64,000 nt of DNA from Clostridiales bacterium (GTDB lineage: Bacteria > Bacillota > Clostridia > Saccharofermentanales > Saccharofermentanaceae). The stretch lies in assembly GCA_017478485.1 (NCBI GenBank), contig JAFVDI010000003.1, positions 1 to 64,000 on the forward strand. Direction: 5' to 3'. Below the pieces are notes generated by a model. The model worked only from the letters and a program-made list of their open reading frames with translations, was not told the origin of the DNA and did not search any database. Position 1 is the stretch's first letter; each line of letters starts with the position of its first letter. The translations under genes and the position numbers were made by a program. Shown piece after piece: positions 44,638 through 52,595 of the stretch.

Positions 44638-45762
44638 ATGAGGAAAAAGATAGTATCTGCCTTGCTTTGTGGCGTTATGGCACTCGGCTGCCTTACTGCA
44701 TGCAACGCTGAAAATGCGCAGAAAGTCAAAGAACTCGTTAAGAACACGGATGTCAGCGGACTTGAGTCTGTTGAGAAAGAGATCGTCAATTCTGTTACCG
44801 GTGCAGGCGTCGTACCTACAAAGGACCGCAGCGGAAACGACATCAAGGTTCCTGCTGAAGTCAAATCGATCGTTTCACTGGCACCTTCCACGACAAGGAT
44901 CCTGATCGACCTCGGTCTTGCGCTCAAGATCGTTGCTGTTGACACCAACTCAATGTCTTACAAGGATTATCTTCCTTCAGGAGTTAAGACATTCGACATG
45001 ATGAACCCTGACAACGAAGCAATCGCAGCTCTCAAGCCTGATCTTGTATTCACATCCGGCATGAGCTCTGTCGGCGGAGCTTCACCTTTCAAGTCACTTG
45101 TTGATGCAGGTATCTGCGTAGCAGACATTCCTTCTTCGGCTTCCATCGCTGATATCGCTGAAGACATCAAGTTCATCGGGAACTGCACAGGAAAGGGCAT
45201 TGAAGCTGTTGCACTCGCTACGTCAATGGACGCTTCATTCAAGCTTATGTCCAAGGCTTGTGAGAGCATTCCCGAAGAAAAGCGTAAGACAGTTCTTTTT
45301 ATTATGAACATCCCCACATCCGATTCACCGACGATCTATTCGTTCGGTACCGGTACATATATGGACGAGATGCTCACTAAGATCGGTGCAAAGAATGCAT
45401 GCGCTTCACAGCAGGGCTGGGTTTCCATCTCCATCGAGGATGCGGTTGCAATGAATCCTGACGTAATCCTTACAAATGTTGATTATGTTGAAGATCCCGT
45501 TAAGGAGATCAAGGCTCTCAAGGGATGGGAGAACGTCAAGGCCGTTAAGAACAATGAAGTCTATAAAGTAGATCCTAATCTCTCAATGCAGCCTAACAAC
45601 CATGTAGTTGATGCTGCTCTTGAATGGATCAAGGACATCTATCCCGATATATTCACAGATCTTTCCAAGAATATCGAAAAGGCTCTCAAGGACACTGTCG
45701 AGAAGATCAAGGGCATCGCAGGTTCAAACGAGACAACTGAATCCACAAAGGCAGCTGCCTGA
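44638..45762 (+). CDS. ABC transporter substrate-binding lipoprotein (BtuF/FecB type)
   Basis: A 374-residue lipoprotein. Lipobox LTAC near residue 21; a two-lobed class-III binding protein follows: IKVPAEVKSIVSLAPSTTRILIDLGLALKIVAVDTNS, LKPDLVFTSG, and a helix backbone before AVAMNPDVILTNVDYVED. This type binds cobalamin or ferric siderophores. It is divergent from metF-metH, an enzyme needing B12, with only 107 bases between, so cobalamin is the more likely ligand. A C-terminal Lys/Glu/Thr-rich helix is extra. AAGGAGAAAAG precedes the ATG. Confidence 0.88.
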   Translation: MRKKIVSALLCGVMALGCLTACNAENAQKVKELVKNTDVSGLESVEKEIVNSVTGAGVVPTKDRSGNDIKVPAEVKSIVSLAPSTTRILIDLGLALKIVAVDTNSMSYKDYLPSGVKTFDMMNPDNEAIAALKPDLVFTSGMSSVGGASPFKSLVDAGICVADIPSSASIADIAEDIKFIGNCTGKGIEAVALATSMDASFKLMSKACESIPEEKRKTVLFIMNIPTSDSPTIYSFGTGTYMDEMLTKIGAKNACASQQGWVSISIEDAVAMNPDVILTNVDYVEDPVKEIKALKGWENVKAVKNNEVYKVDPNLSMQPNNHVVDAALEWIKDIYPDIFTDLSKNIEKALKDTVEKIKGIAGSNETTESTKAAA

Positions 45763-45770
45763 TCTTAAAA

Positions 45771-46838
45771 ATGAAAGAGCAGGGAATACCTGACAACAGA
45801 AATAACAGCAGAAAGGCCGCAGGGATTGGCATTGCGCTATCCCTTGCGGCCTGCCTGTTTATATTGCTTCTTGCCATCAGAGCGGGAAGCGTTTATATCT
45901 CGGTTTCGGATCTCCTCAAGATCATCGGCAGTCACATCACGGGGAAACCTTTGCCGGCAGATGTTGATCCTATGACTGATTCGATCTTCTGGACCATACG
46001 TATGCCGCGGGCAATCACTGCGTTTCTGGTCGGAGGGGCTCTTTCCTTAAGCGGCGCCGTAATGCAGGCCGTACTGCAGAATCCGCTTGCTTCTTCATAT
46101 ACTCTCGGCGTATCTTCCGGTGCCTCTCTCGGAGCGGGCATTGTTCTTCTGTGCGGTTTTACACTCTCTGGACTTGAAGGATTCATGCTCCCGCTGGCTG
46201 GATTTGTCTTTGGCCTTATAACCGTTGTTTTATCGATACTTCTGGCATCCAGGATCGACAGGAGCGTTTCGAATCAGACGATAGTTCTGATCGGCATGGT
46301 CCTGTCGCTCTTTGTTACCGGAATCATGAATTTTATGATGACCTTTTACGGAGACCGCAGCAAGCAGCTCTGGCTGTGGATGACCGGTTCTTTCTCGGCG
46401 AGGAACTGGACACACGCGGCGATCCTTTTCGTTACCGGAATTGCAGGATTTGTCATTTTCTTCATGCTGTCAGGGCGTCTGGACATACTGACGTTCGGTG
46501 AGCTTCAGGCAAGCTCCATGGGCGTTGATGTAAAGAAGACCAGGATAACGGCGATATTGGTTGCGTCGTTCCTGACGGGCGTTTCCGTTGCTTTTGCAGG
46601 CGTTATCGGTTTTATCGATCTCGCTGCTCCTCATATCGTAAGAAGGATCTTCGGACCTTCGCACAGAATAGTAATCCCGATGTCTTTTATCTACGGCGGC
46701 GCATTTATGGCTCTTTGCGATCTTGCGGCGAGAACTGTTCTCTCACCGCGCGAGATCCCTGTCGGTGCGGTTACCGCACTGGTCGGCGCGCCTTTCTTCG
46801 CATATGTATTCTTTGCTAAAGGAAGGAGGAAAGTCTGA
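45771..46838 (+). CDS. ABC transporter permease (FecCD/BtuC family)
   Basis: A 355-residue protein with about ten membrane helices. Family marks: RMPRAITAFLVGGALSLSGAVMQAVLQNPLASSYTLGVSSGASLGAG, GELQASSMGVDVKK, and the C-terminal GFIDLAAPHIVRRIFGPSHRIVIPMSFIYGGAFMALCDLAAR with the ATPase-coupling loop. It starts 9 bases after the binding-protein gene and its stop overlaps the ATPase start (TGATG). Confidence 0.93.
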   Translation: MKEQGIPDNRNNSRKAAGIGIALSLAACLFILLLAIRAGSVYISVSDLLKIIGSHITGKPLPADVDPMTDSIFWTIRMPRAITAFLVGGALSLSGAVMQAVLQNPLASSYTLGVSSGASLGAGIVLLCGFTLSGLEGFMLPLAGFVFGLITVVLSILLASRIDRSVSNQTIVLIGMVLSLFVTGIMNFMMTFYGDRSKQLWLWMTGSFSARNWTHAAILFVTGIAGFVIFFMLSGRLDILTFGELQASSMGVDVKKTRITAILVASFLTGVSVAFAGVIGFIDLAAPHIVRRIFGPSHRIVIPMSFIYGGAFMALCDLAARTVLSPREIPVGAVTALVGAPFFAYVFFAKGRRKV

Positions 46839-47617
46839 TGGAGCTTCTGCTTAAAAACGTTTCCGCAGGATACGGCAGCGGGAAAGTTCTTGATAGCATC
46901 GATCTTTCGATAAAGGACGGAGAGAGAGTCTTTATCGGCGGTAGGAACGGCTCTGGAAAGACGACGCTCCTTCGTGTAATGGCCGGACTCATTAACTGCG
47001 AAGGCAGTGTCACCATAAACGGAAATGACTTGTCAAAGATGAAACGCAGAAATGTTGCCAAGCTTATCGCACTCATGCCTCAGGCGGGTGAGATGTATTT
47101 CCAGTACACTGTATATCAGACGGTCCTTCTTGGAAGGTATGCCAGGACTGACGGACTCTTCGGAGGTTTCACGAACAGGGACAGGGAATATGCAGAAGAG
47201 TGCATGGAAAACTGCGGCGTATATGAGCTCAAAGACAGGCTTCTCGGAGAGCTCTCGGGAGGACAGCTTCAAAGAGTTTTGCTTGCAAGAACATATGCGC
47301 AGGAAACGCCTTTTTTATTTCTTGATGAACCGGGAAGCAGTCTCGACATAAAGTACCGTGCAGAGCTTTGCGATTATCTCGGAAAGTGGGCTGAAGGTAA
47401 GACGGCAACACCGTACGGTGATGTCAGGAATACCATCGTGGCTGTTTTCCATGATCTCGGTCAGGCGCGGAGTATCTGCAGCAGAACGGTTCTTCTTAAA
47501 AATATGACGATCTTAGCTGACGGTCCGAGCAGCGAAGTGATAACACCGGAAATGCTTGAGGAAGCATTCGATTTTGATGTTGCGGGCTACATCGAACGGC
47601 AGGTCATTGTCCGCTGA
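46838..47617 (+). CDS. ABC transporter ATPase (BtuD/FepC family)
   Basis: A 259-residue ATPase with Walker A GGRNGSGKTTLLRVM, Q-loop LMPQAG, signature LSGGQLQRVLLARTYAQ, Walker B PFLFLDEPGSSLDIKY and H-loop VFHDLGQARSIC. It powers uptake by the preceding binding protein and permease. The first Gly of the usual GPNGSGKS is replaced (GRNGSGKT). It ends convergent with, and overlapping by 14 bases, the next minus-strand gene. Confidence 0.93.
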   Translation: MELLLKNVSAGYGSGKVLDSIDLSIKDGERVFIGGRNGSGKTTLLRVMAGLINCEGSVTINGNDLSKMKRRNVAKLIALMPQAGEMYFQYTVYQTVLLGRYARTDGLFGGFTNRDREYAEECMENCGVYELKDRLLGELSGGQLQRVLLARTYAQETPFLFLDEPGSSLDIKYRAELCDYLGKWAEGKTATPYGDVRNTIVAVFHDLGQARSICSRTVLLKNMTILADGPSSEVITPEMLEEAFDFDVAGYIERQVIVR

Positions 47618-47999
47618 CATACTCGTAAACGATGGTGGGATAGGATAATGTGATCCCGCTCAGATCTGTCCTGTAGATCTCCATTCCCTTTGCTTTGACC
47701 GTAAGATCCTGTTCTCCGAGATCAAAAGGATCATCTTCAGCAGCTGTAAAGATTTCCCTGAGGTCAGTTGGTGTTTTAAGGATATATACCTTTCCGCTGT
47801 TGTTGCTGACATGGTAGAGATAACACCCGTCAAACTTATTATTTGAAACGAGCCTGACTTTGTTGAAATGTCTTTTGTGAGGGGAGACCGCATAAACCGT
47901 TATTCCGGCGATTAACAGTATGACGGCCAGTATGGTCGAGGCCGCGGCCGTTAGGACGATTTTCAGTATCTTTCCGGTTTTGGAAGTGTTTCCCGACAT
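47604..47999 (-). CDS. single-pass membrane protein of unknown function (131 aa)
   Basis: Short cytosolic N-terminus (MSGNTSKTGK), one membrane helix (ILKIVLTAAASTILAVILLIAGITVYAV) and a 90-residue external domain (VYILKTPTDLREIFTAAEDD, GMEIYRTDLSGITLSYPTIVYEY). No family recognised. ATG 47999 follows GAGGTG; an ATG at 48011 lacks a site. The promoter just upstream holds a perfect 20-bp palindrome, so the gene is probably under a dedicated repressor. Confidence 0.6.
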   Translation of the reverse strand: MSGNTSKTGKILKIVLTAAASTILAVILLIAGITVYAVSPHKRHFNKVRLVSNNKFDGCYLYHVSNNSGKVYILKTPTDLREIFTAAEDDPFDLGEQDLTVKAKGMEIYRTDLSGITLSYPTIVYEYVSGQ

Positions 48000-48014
48000 G
48001 ATGCACCTCATTTT

Positions 48015-48044
48015 AATATAGTGTAAATTTACACTATTTGTGAA
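48015..48044 (-). promoter_or_regulatory. promoter with a perfect 20-bp palindromic operator
   Basis: ATAGTGTAAATTTACACTAT (48018-48037) is a perfect 20-bp palindrome. On the minus strand it fills the 18-base spacer between TTCACA (-35, plus 48039-48044) and TATATT (-10, plus 48015-48020) for the 47604-47999 gene. The core GTGTAAATTTACAC differs in one base from the element at 10386-10399. Confidence 0.65.
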
Positions 48045-48211
48045 GAAGAAGCAATATTGACCGGTATGCCTGCGCTAACTGATTTTTACATGAGTTGCCA
48101 ATAATACAATAAAACCGCCTAATAAGTACCTTTATTTCAACGATTATTACATTGAACTGAAAAAAGCGATTTAATAAAATTTGAATTGCTATAAAAGCGG
48201 AGGGGAAGAAA

Positions 48212-49351
48212 ATGGGTAAGAAAAAAGAGAAACTCACTTTTAAGGAATTCCTGAAGAAGAAGGAGATCAACATCTCAGCGAAGACTTATTTCGTTGATGC
48301 AATGAGCGGCATGGCCCAGGGCCTTTTCGCATCGCTCCTTGTAGGAACTATCCTTTCTACGGCAGCTAACTATATCGAAATGATCGATCTGGCGTTCTTC
48401 CAGAAGCTTGCACATTTCATGCATGTTGTCGGATATATCACCAGCGCAAACTCGCCTGTTACGGGTGCAGCAATTGCAGTAGGTATTGCTGCAGCACTTA
48501 AAGCACCTATGCTCGTTACGGCCTGCGCTGCTTGTGTCGGAGCTTTTGCCAACGGTTATCCGGGATACATTTTCGATAAGGCGGCGATCTACATCAAGAA
48601 TCCTACACCGTCATATTCTGCAGGCCCCTTAGGCGTTTTCGTTGTAGTTATCTTCGCAGTCGAGATTGGTAAGATGATCTCCAAAGAGACAAAGGTCGAC
48701 ATCCTTGTTACACCGATCGTATCTCTCGGTGTCGGCTATGGCGTAGCTTACTTTACTTGCCCTGCGATCGCAGTTGCAATGAACTGGCTCGGAACATTCA
48801 TCAATACGGCTACACAGCTCCATCCTTTCATCATGGGCATCATCGTATCGGTTGTCGTCGGTATCATTCTGACGCTCCCGATCTCCAGTGCTGCCATCTG
48901 CGCCTCCATCGGTATCACGGGTATCGCAGGCGGTGCCGCTCTCGCAGGATGCTGCGCTCAGATGATCGGTTTTGCCGTTGCTTCCTATAGGGAGAACAAG
49001 TGGGGCGGAATCGTTTCACAGGGTCTTGGAACATCAATGCTCCAGATGCCCAACATCGTAAAGCACCCTCAGATCTGGATCCCGGCAACTCTTGCTGCCG
49101 CCATCACCGGCCCTATCTCTACAATGGTATTTAAGCTCGAGTGCACAGGCGTTTCCGCGGGCATGGGCACATGCGGTATGGTAGGCCCCATCGGCTGCTT
49201 CTCCGCAATGAGCAAGTCCGGAACTCTTTCACCCATGGCTTGGGTCGGAATGGCAGTTGTCTGCATCATCGCTCCGGCAGTTCTCTCTCTTGCTTTCAGC
49301 GAGATCATGAGAAAGCTCAAGTGGATCAAAGAAGGGGACATGAAGCTCTAA
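48212..49351 (+). CDS. PfoR-type PTS EIIC-like membrane transporter
   Basis: A 379-residue protein with nine or ten membrane helices, rich in Gly and Ala. Seen: the start KLTFKEFLKKKEINISAKTYFVDAMSGMAQGLFASLLVGTIL, ANGYPGYIFDKAA, and PISTMVFKLECTGVSAGMGTCGMVGPIGCFSAM, features of the COG3641/PfoR family. PfoR was named for its effect on perfringolysin expression in Clostridium perfringens; the fold is that of a PTS sugar permease without EIIA/EIIB domains. The substrate is unknown. GCGGAGGGGAAG precedes the ATG and a terminator follows. Confidence 0.85.
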   Translation: MGKKKEKLTFKEFLKKKEINISAKTYFVDAMSGMAQGLFASLLVGTILSTAANYIEMIDLAFFQKLAHFMHVVGYITSANSPVTGAAIAVGIAAALKAPMLVTACAACVGAFANGYPGYIFDKAAIYIKNPTPSYSAGPLGVFVVVIFAVEIGKMISKETKVDILVTPIVSLGVGYGVAYFTCPAIAVAMNWLGTFINTATQLHPFIMGIIVSVVVGIILTLPISSAAICASIGITGIAGGAALAGCCAQMIGFAVASYRENKWGGIVSQGLGTSMLQMPNIVKHPQIWIPATLAAAITGPISTMVFKLECTGVSAGMGTCGMVGPIGCFSAMSKSGTLSPMAWVGMAVVCIIAPAVLSLAFSEIMRKLKWIKEGDMKL

Positions 49352-49383
49352 GCAAAGTAATGACTTAAACTGAGTTATAAATG

Positions 49384-49414
49384 AATGGGGTGTCTCAAAA
49401 TGAGACACCCCATT
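49384..49414 (+). terminator. intrinsic terminator
   Basis: AATGGGGTGTCTCA (49384-49397) and TGAGACACCCCATT (49401-49414) pair perfectly over 14 bp with an AAA loop. It ends the PfoR-type gene, although the T run after it is short. Confidence 0.75.
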
Positions 49415-49496
49415 TGCGTTGTTTTATGATAATTTTCAGCCGGAAGGCAGATGGTCTGTGCTTTCATTTGGTATTTTGAACTGTTCTTGTAGTTCG

Positions 49497-49608
49497 TTTG
49501 TCCCGAAAGATGTCCCTACTATAGGGACGTTCTGCTGTACATTTTGAGCCTTTTTGGGCCTTTTGTCCCGGAATACGTCCCTGCTATAGGGACGTTCTGC
49601 TGTACATT
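49497..49608. repeat. two 47-bp direct repeats with internal palindrome
   Basis: Copies at 49497-49543 and 49562-49608 agree at all but about four positions. Each holds GTCCCT-(A/G)CTAT-AGGGAC, an inverted repeat, followed by the constant GTTCTGCTGTACATT. They fill most of the 317-base gap between the PfoR terminator and tetR; the rest of that gap shows nothing else. A minus-strand frame crosses them but is built of the repeat alone. The layout suggests a dispersed intergenic repeat. Confidence 0.75.
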
Positions 49609-49668
49609 CAATAGCCGTCATAATTACGGGTATATCGTTTTGAAAATATACTTTTGAGACAGCGTCTT

Positions 49669-50280
49669 TTATGCTCTGAATGTGTTAACTATCGCTCTAA
49701 TGGAATCGAAAAGGTAAGGCTTGTAAGTCATCAGGTCGCAGGGCGTTCCGTTGATTATGATATTGTGTACGCTGCTGGAGATAAGCTCGATGATCGTATA
49801 GAGCATAAGAGCTGAATCCTTCCAGACGTCACCGTTGGAGTTGATTATCCTGTCGTAGTCTTCCTTTATGTTTACGGATTGGATCAGACTTTCATCGGTA
49901 TAGGCTTTTACATAAAATCCGAAGTTAAGGTTACGGTTTAAGAAACGGGCAAGTCTCGGATCTTTGTCCAGATCGGATATTATGCTGTCAGCGATGATGA
50001 TTATCTTTTCCTCAACGGGAAGGCCTGGGTTAGCAGACTCGTGCTTTTTGAGTCTGTCACTGGCTTTTTTCAAAAGGCTTTCCGATTTGCGCGCTATCAG
50101 GTGATCGATTATGTCCTGCTTATCATGGAAATAAAAATAGAAAGTGCCCTTTGCGACTCCGGCACTGTTCGTGATGTCGGAAATAGACGTATCTGAAATG
50201 CCCTTTGTGGTAAAGAGCTTATACGAGTGGGAGAGAAGTGAATTGAGCTTTATCTTTTTGTTTTCTTCTGCTTTGCCCAA
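49669..50280 (-). CDS. TetR-family repressor of the MMPL operon
   Basis: A 203-residue regulator. N-terminal HTH: LNSLLSHSYKLFTTKGISDTSISDITNSAGVAKGTFYFYFHDKQDIIDHLI, the TetR signature with G-T-F-Y-x-Y-F. The C-terminal helical half is typical of regulators of membrane efflux. Start is TTG 50280, 9 bases after GGAGGG; no ATG fits. It is divergent from the MMPL transporter gene, with three matching inverted repeats in the shared promoter region, so it very likely represses both units. Confidence 0.9.
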   Translation of the reverse strand: MGKAEENKKIKLNSLLSHSYKLFTTKGISDTSISDITNSAGVAKGTFYFYFHDKQDIIDHLIARKSESLLKKASDRLKKHESANPGLPVEEKIIIIADSIISDLDKDPRLARFLNRNLNFGFYVKAYTDESLIQSVNIKEDYDRIINSNGDVWKDSALMLYTIIELISSSVHNIIINGTPCDLMTYKPYLFDSIRAIVNTFRA

Positions 50281-50312
50281 AGTTGCAAACCCTCCGTTTG
50301 TATAGTGCTATC

Positions 50313-50414
50313 ACTATATACAAAAATTGACTTTCGGTCAAGAAATTGTCCGAAAATTATTGACTATTGGTCAAAAAGTGATATATTGAAACTGAAATTA
50401 ATGACCGTTGGTCA
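50313..50414. promoter_or_regulatory. divergent promoters with three TGAC-N5-GTCA operators
   Basis: TGACTTTCGGTCA (50328-50340), TGACTATTGGTCA (50361-50373) and TGACCGTTGGTCA (50402-50414) share TGAC-N4-GGTCA. The minus promoter is GGTCAA/ACTATA (TTGACC, 17 bases, TATAGT on the minus strand; 50341 to 50313) and contains site 1. The plus promoter is TTGACT (50360-50365), 16 bases, TATATT (50382-50387) and contains site 2 at its -35. Site 3 lies in the MMPL leader. This is a compact autoregulatory switch. Confidence 0.8.
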
Positions 50415-50435
50415 AAAATGGAGAGGTGAAAACCA

Positions 50436-52595
50436 ATGCTAAGATTCGGTAAAGGAGTAGTTAAGCTTCGCTGGTTTATACTTGCACTTTCCGTGATCCT
50501 GTTGATCCCGTCCGTAATAGGTTACTTAAATACACGTATCAACTACGATATTTTGTATTACCTTCCGAAAGACATTGAGACGATGAAAGGGCAGGATATC
50601 CTCCTTGAAGATTTCGGAAAGGGCGCATACGGAATATTCGTTTGCGATGATCTTTCCACGGCTGAACAGATCAAGCTCGAAGAGAAGCTTTCTAAAGTTG
50701 AGCATGTTTCCAGTGTCATCTGCTACAGCTCCCTGACAGGAGGCGAGATACCTTCCGCGATGCTGCCTGACAGGATAAAGGATGTGTTTTATTCCAAATA
50801 CGGCAAAGGCTGCCTTATGTTCATCTTCTTTAACAGCACTAGTTCTACTGAAGAGACGATGAAGGCGATCAAGGATATACGTGCAGTTGCGGGTAAACAG
50901 TGCCTGCTTTCAAGTATGGCTGCCGTTGTTACGGATACAAAGGATCTCGTTCAGGAACAGATACCGATCTATACGTCCATTGCGGTTGTTCTGGCTCTCA
51001 TAGTCCTGATGCTCACGATGGATTCTTATCTAGTACCGGTCCTGTTCCTTGCGGACATCGGCATGACGATAATATATAACCTCGGATCGAATTTCGTTAA
51101 AGGCGAGATGAGCTTCATCACGATGGCACTTGTCGCAATACTTCAGCTCGGTGTCACGATGGATTATTCGATATTCCTTTATCACAGTTATGTTGAACAG
51201 AAGATGCTCTGCAATGACAAAAAGGAAGCCATGGCAAATGCCATTGCGGTTACTTTGACGTCGGTTACAGGTTCGTCGCTCACAACGATAGCCGGATTCC
51301 TTGCAATGTGTTTCATGACCTTTACCCTTGGCCTTGATATGGGAATCGTAATGGCAAAAGGCGTTATCTTCGGAGTTATCGGCTGCGTCACTATCCTGCC
51401 TTCCATGATCCTTGTCTGCGACAAGGCGATAGAGAAGACAAAGCACAGATTTACGCTTAGGCTTCCTTCTAAAGGTCTCGCCAAGTTCTTCGACAAAGCT
51501 TACATACCTGCAGCGATAATACTTCTGCTTCTCTGGGTACCGGCAATCTTCGGATACAGCAGGATCAATGTTTATTACAAACTTGACAACAGTCTTCCTG
51601 AAACGCTCTCATGCGTACAGGCAAACAAGGCTCTGGAAAAGGATTACGACATGAATTCCGTATCCATGATACTCGTTGATTCGAAGCAGCCGTCAAAAGA
51701 GACAAAGAAGATGCTTGAAGACCTGAAGGGTGTTGACGGAGTTGAATTTGCGATCGGTCTTGATTCGCTTCAGGGATCGCTTGTACCGGATGATCTTATG
51801 ACGTCCTCGGAACTTACCAAGGACTTCAAGAGTGACAGATATAAACTGCTTCTTGTATCTTCGAAATATCAGGTCGCAACAGATGAAGCGAATGCCCAGT
51901 GTGATGAGATCAATAAGATCGTAAAGTCCTATGACAAGAATGCGATGTTCATCGGCGAAGCACCTGCGACAAAGGATCTCATAAAGATAACAGACAGAGA
52001 CTTCAAAGTCGTATCAGCAGTCTCGATCGGAGCGATCTTCATCCTGATACTGATGGTACTCAAGTCAGCAACTATACCTTTCATTCTCGTGGCTGTCGTT
52101 GAGCTTGCGATCTATCTGAACATGTCGATCTCGTACTATACCGGAACGACCCTTCCGTTTATCGCATCGATCTGCGTCGGAACGATCCAGCTCGGAGCAA
52201 CGATCGACTACGCGATACTCATGACCACAAGATACAAGACAGAGCGTATCGGTGGTGCTGACCGCAAACTTGCGGTAAAGACGGCGGTGGAAACGTCGGT
52301 CAACTCTGTATTCTCATCAGCTCTTGGTTTCTTTGCGGCGACTATAGGATGCGCGGTCTATTCCAACATCGACCTAATATCATCGATCTGCATGCTCCTT
52401 GCAAGAGGCGCACTGCTCTCGATGGTACTGGTAATACTTCTTCTGCCTGCTCTGCTCTTGATATTTGATCCTGTGATCATAAGGACAACAGCGGGAATGA
52501 GGTGCTGTGTCGACAGGGAAAAGGAAAATAAAAACATGCCGGAAATGGCATTGCCCATCAGGTTTAAGCGGATAAGAAAGGACGGATCAATATGA
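50436..52595 (+). CDS. MMPL/RND-family membrane transporter
   Basis: A 719-residue protein of two similar halves, each with one helix, an external domain and five helices, about 12 in all. Marks: the first-half TM4 motif VTMDYSIFLYHSYVEQK, second-half ATIDYAILMTTRYKTER (the D-Y pair that carries protons in MMPL), and internal TSVTGSSLTTIAGFLAMCFM. Family members export lipids, siderophores or drugs. The gene follows the triple TetR site. Its stop overlaps the start of a lipoprotein gene, which is expected to be its partner. Confidence 0.92.
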   Translation: MLRFGKGVVKLRWFILALSVILLIPSVIGYLNTRINYDILYYLPKDIETMKGQDILLEDFGKGAYGIFVCDDLSTAEQIKLEEKLSKVEHVSSVICYSSLTGGEIPSAMLPDRIKDVFYSKYGKGCLMFIFFNSTSSTEETMKAIKDIRAVAGKQCLLSSMAAVVTDTKDLVQEQIPIYTSIAVVLALIVLMLTMDSYLVPVLFLADIGMTIIYNLGSNFVKGEMSFITMALVAILQLGVTMDYSIFLYHSYVEQKMLCNDKKEAMANAIAVTLTSVTGSSLTTIAGFLAMCFMTFTLGLDMGIVMAKGVIFGVIGCVTILPSMILVCDKAIEKTKHRFTLRLPSKGLAKFFDKAYIPAAIILLLLWVPAIFGYSRINVYYKLDNSLPETLSCVQANKALEKDYDMNSVSMILVDSKQPSKETKKMLEDLKGVDGVEFAIGLDSLQGSLVPDDLMTSSELTKDFKSDRYKLLLVSSKYQVATDEANAQCDEINKIVKSYDKNAMFIGEAPATKDLIKITDRDFKVVSAVSIGAIFILILMVLKSATIPFILVAVVELAIYLNMSISYYTGTTLPFIASICVGTIQLGATIDYAILMTTRYKTERIGGADRKLAVKTAVETSVNSVFSSALGFFAATIGCAVYSNIDLISSICMLLARGALLSMVLVILLLPALLLIFDPVIIRTTAGMRCCVDREKENKNMPEMALPIRFKRIRKDGSI

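Noticed and set aside
49436..49621. 61-codon minus-strand frame over the 47-bp repeats
   Set aside because: The peptide is made of the two repeat units read in different frames; no ribosome site. The repeats explain it.
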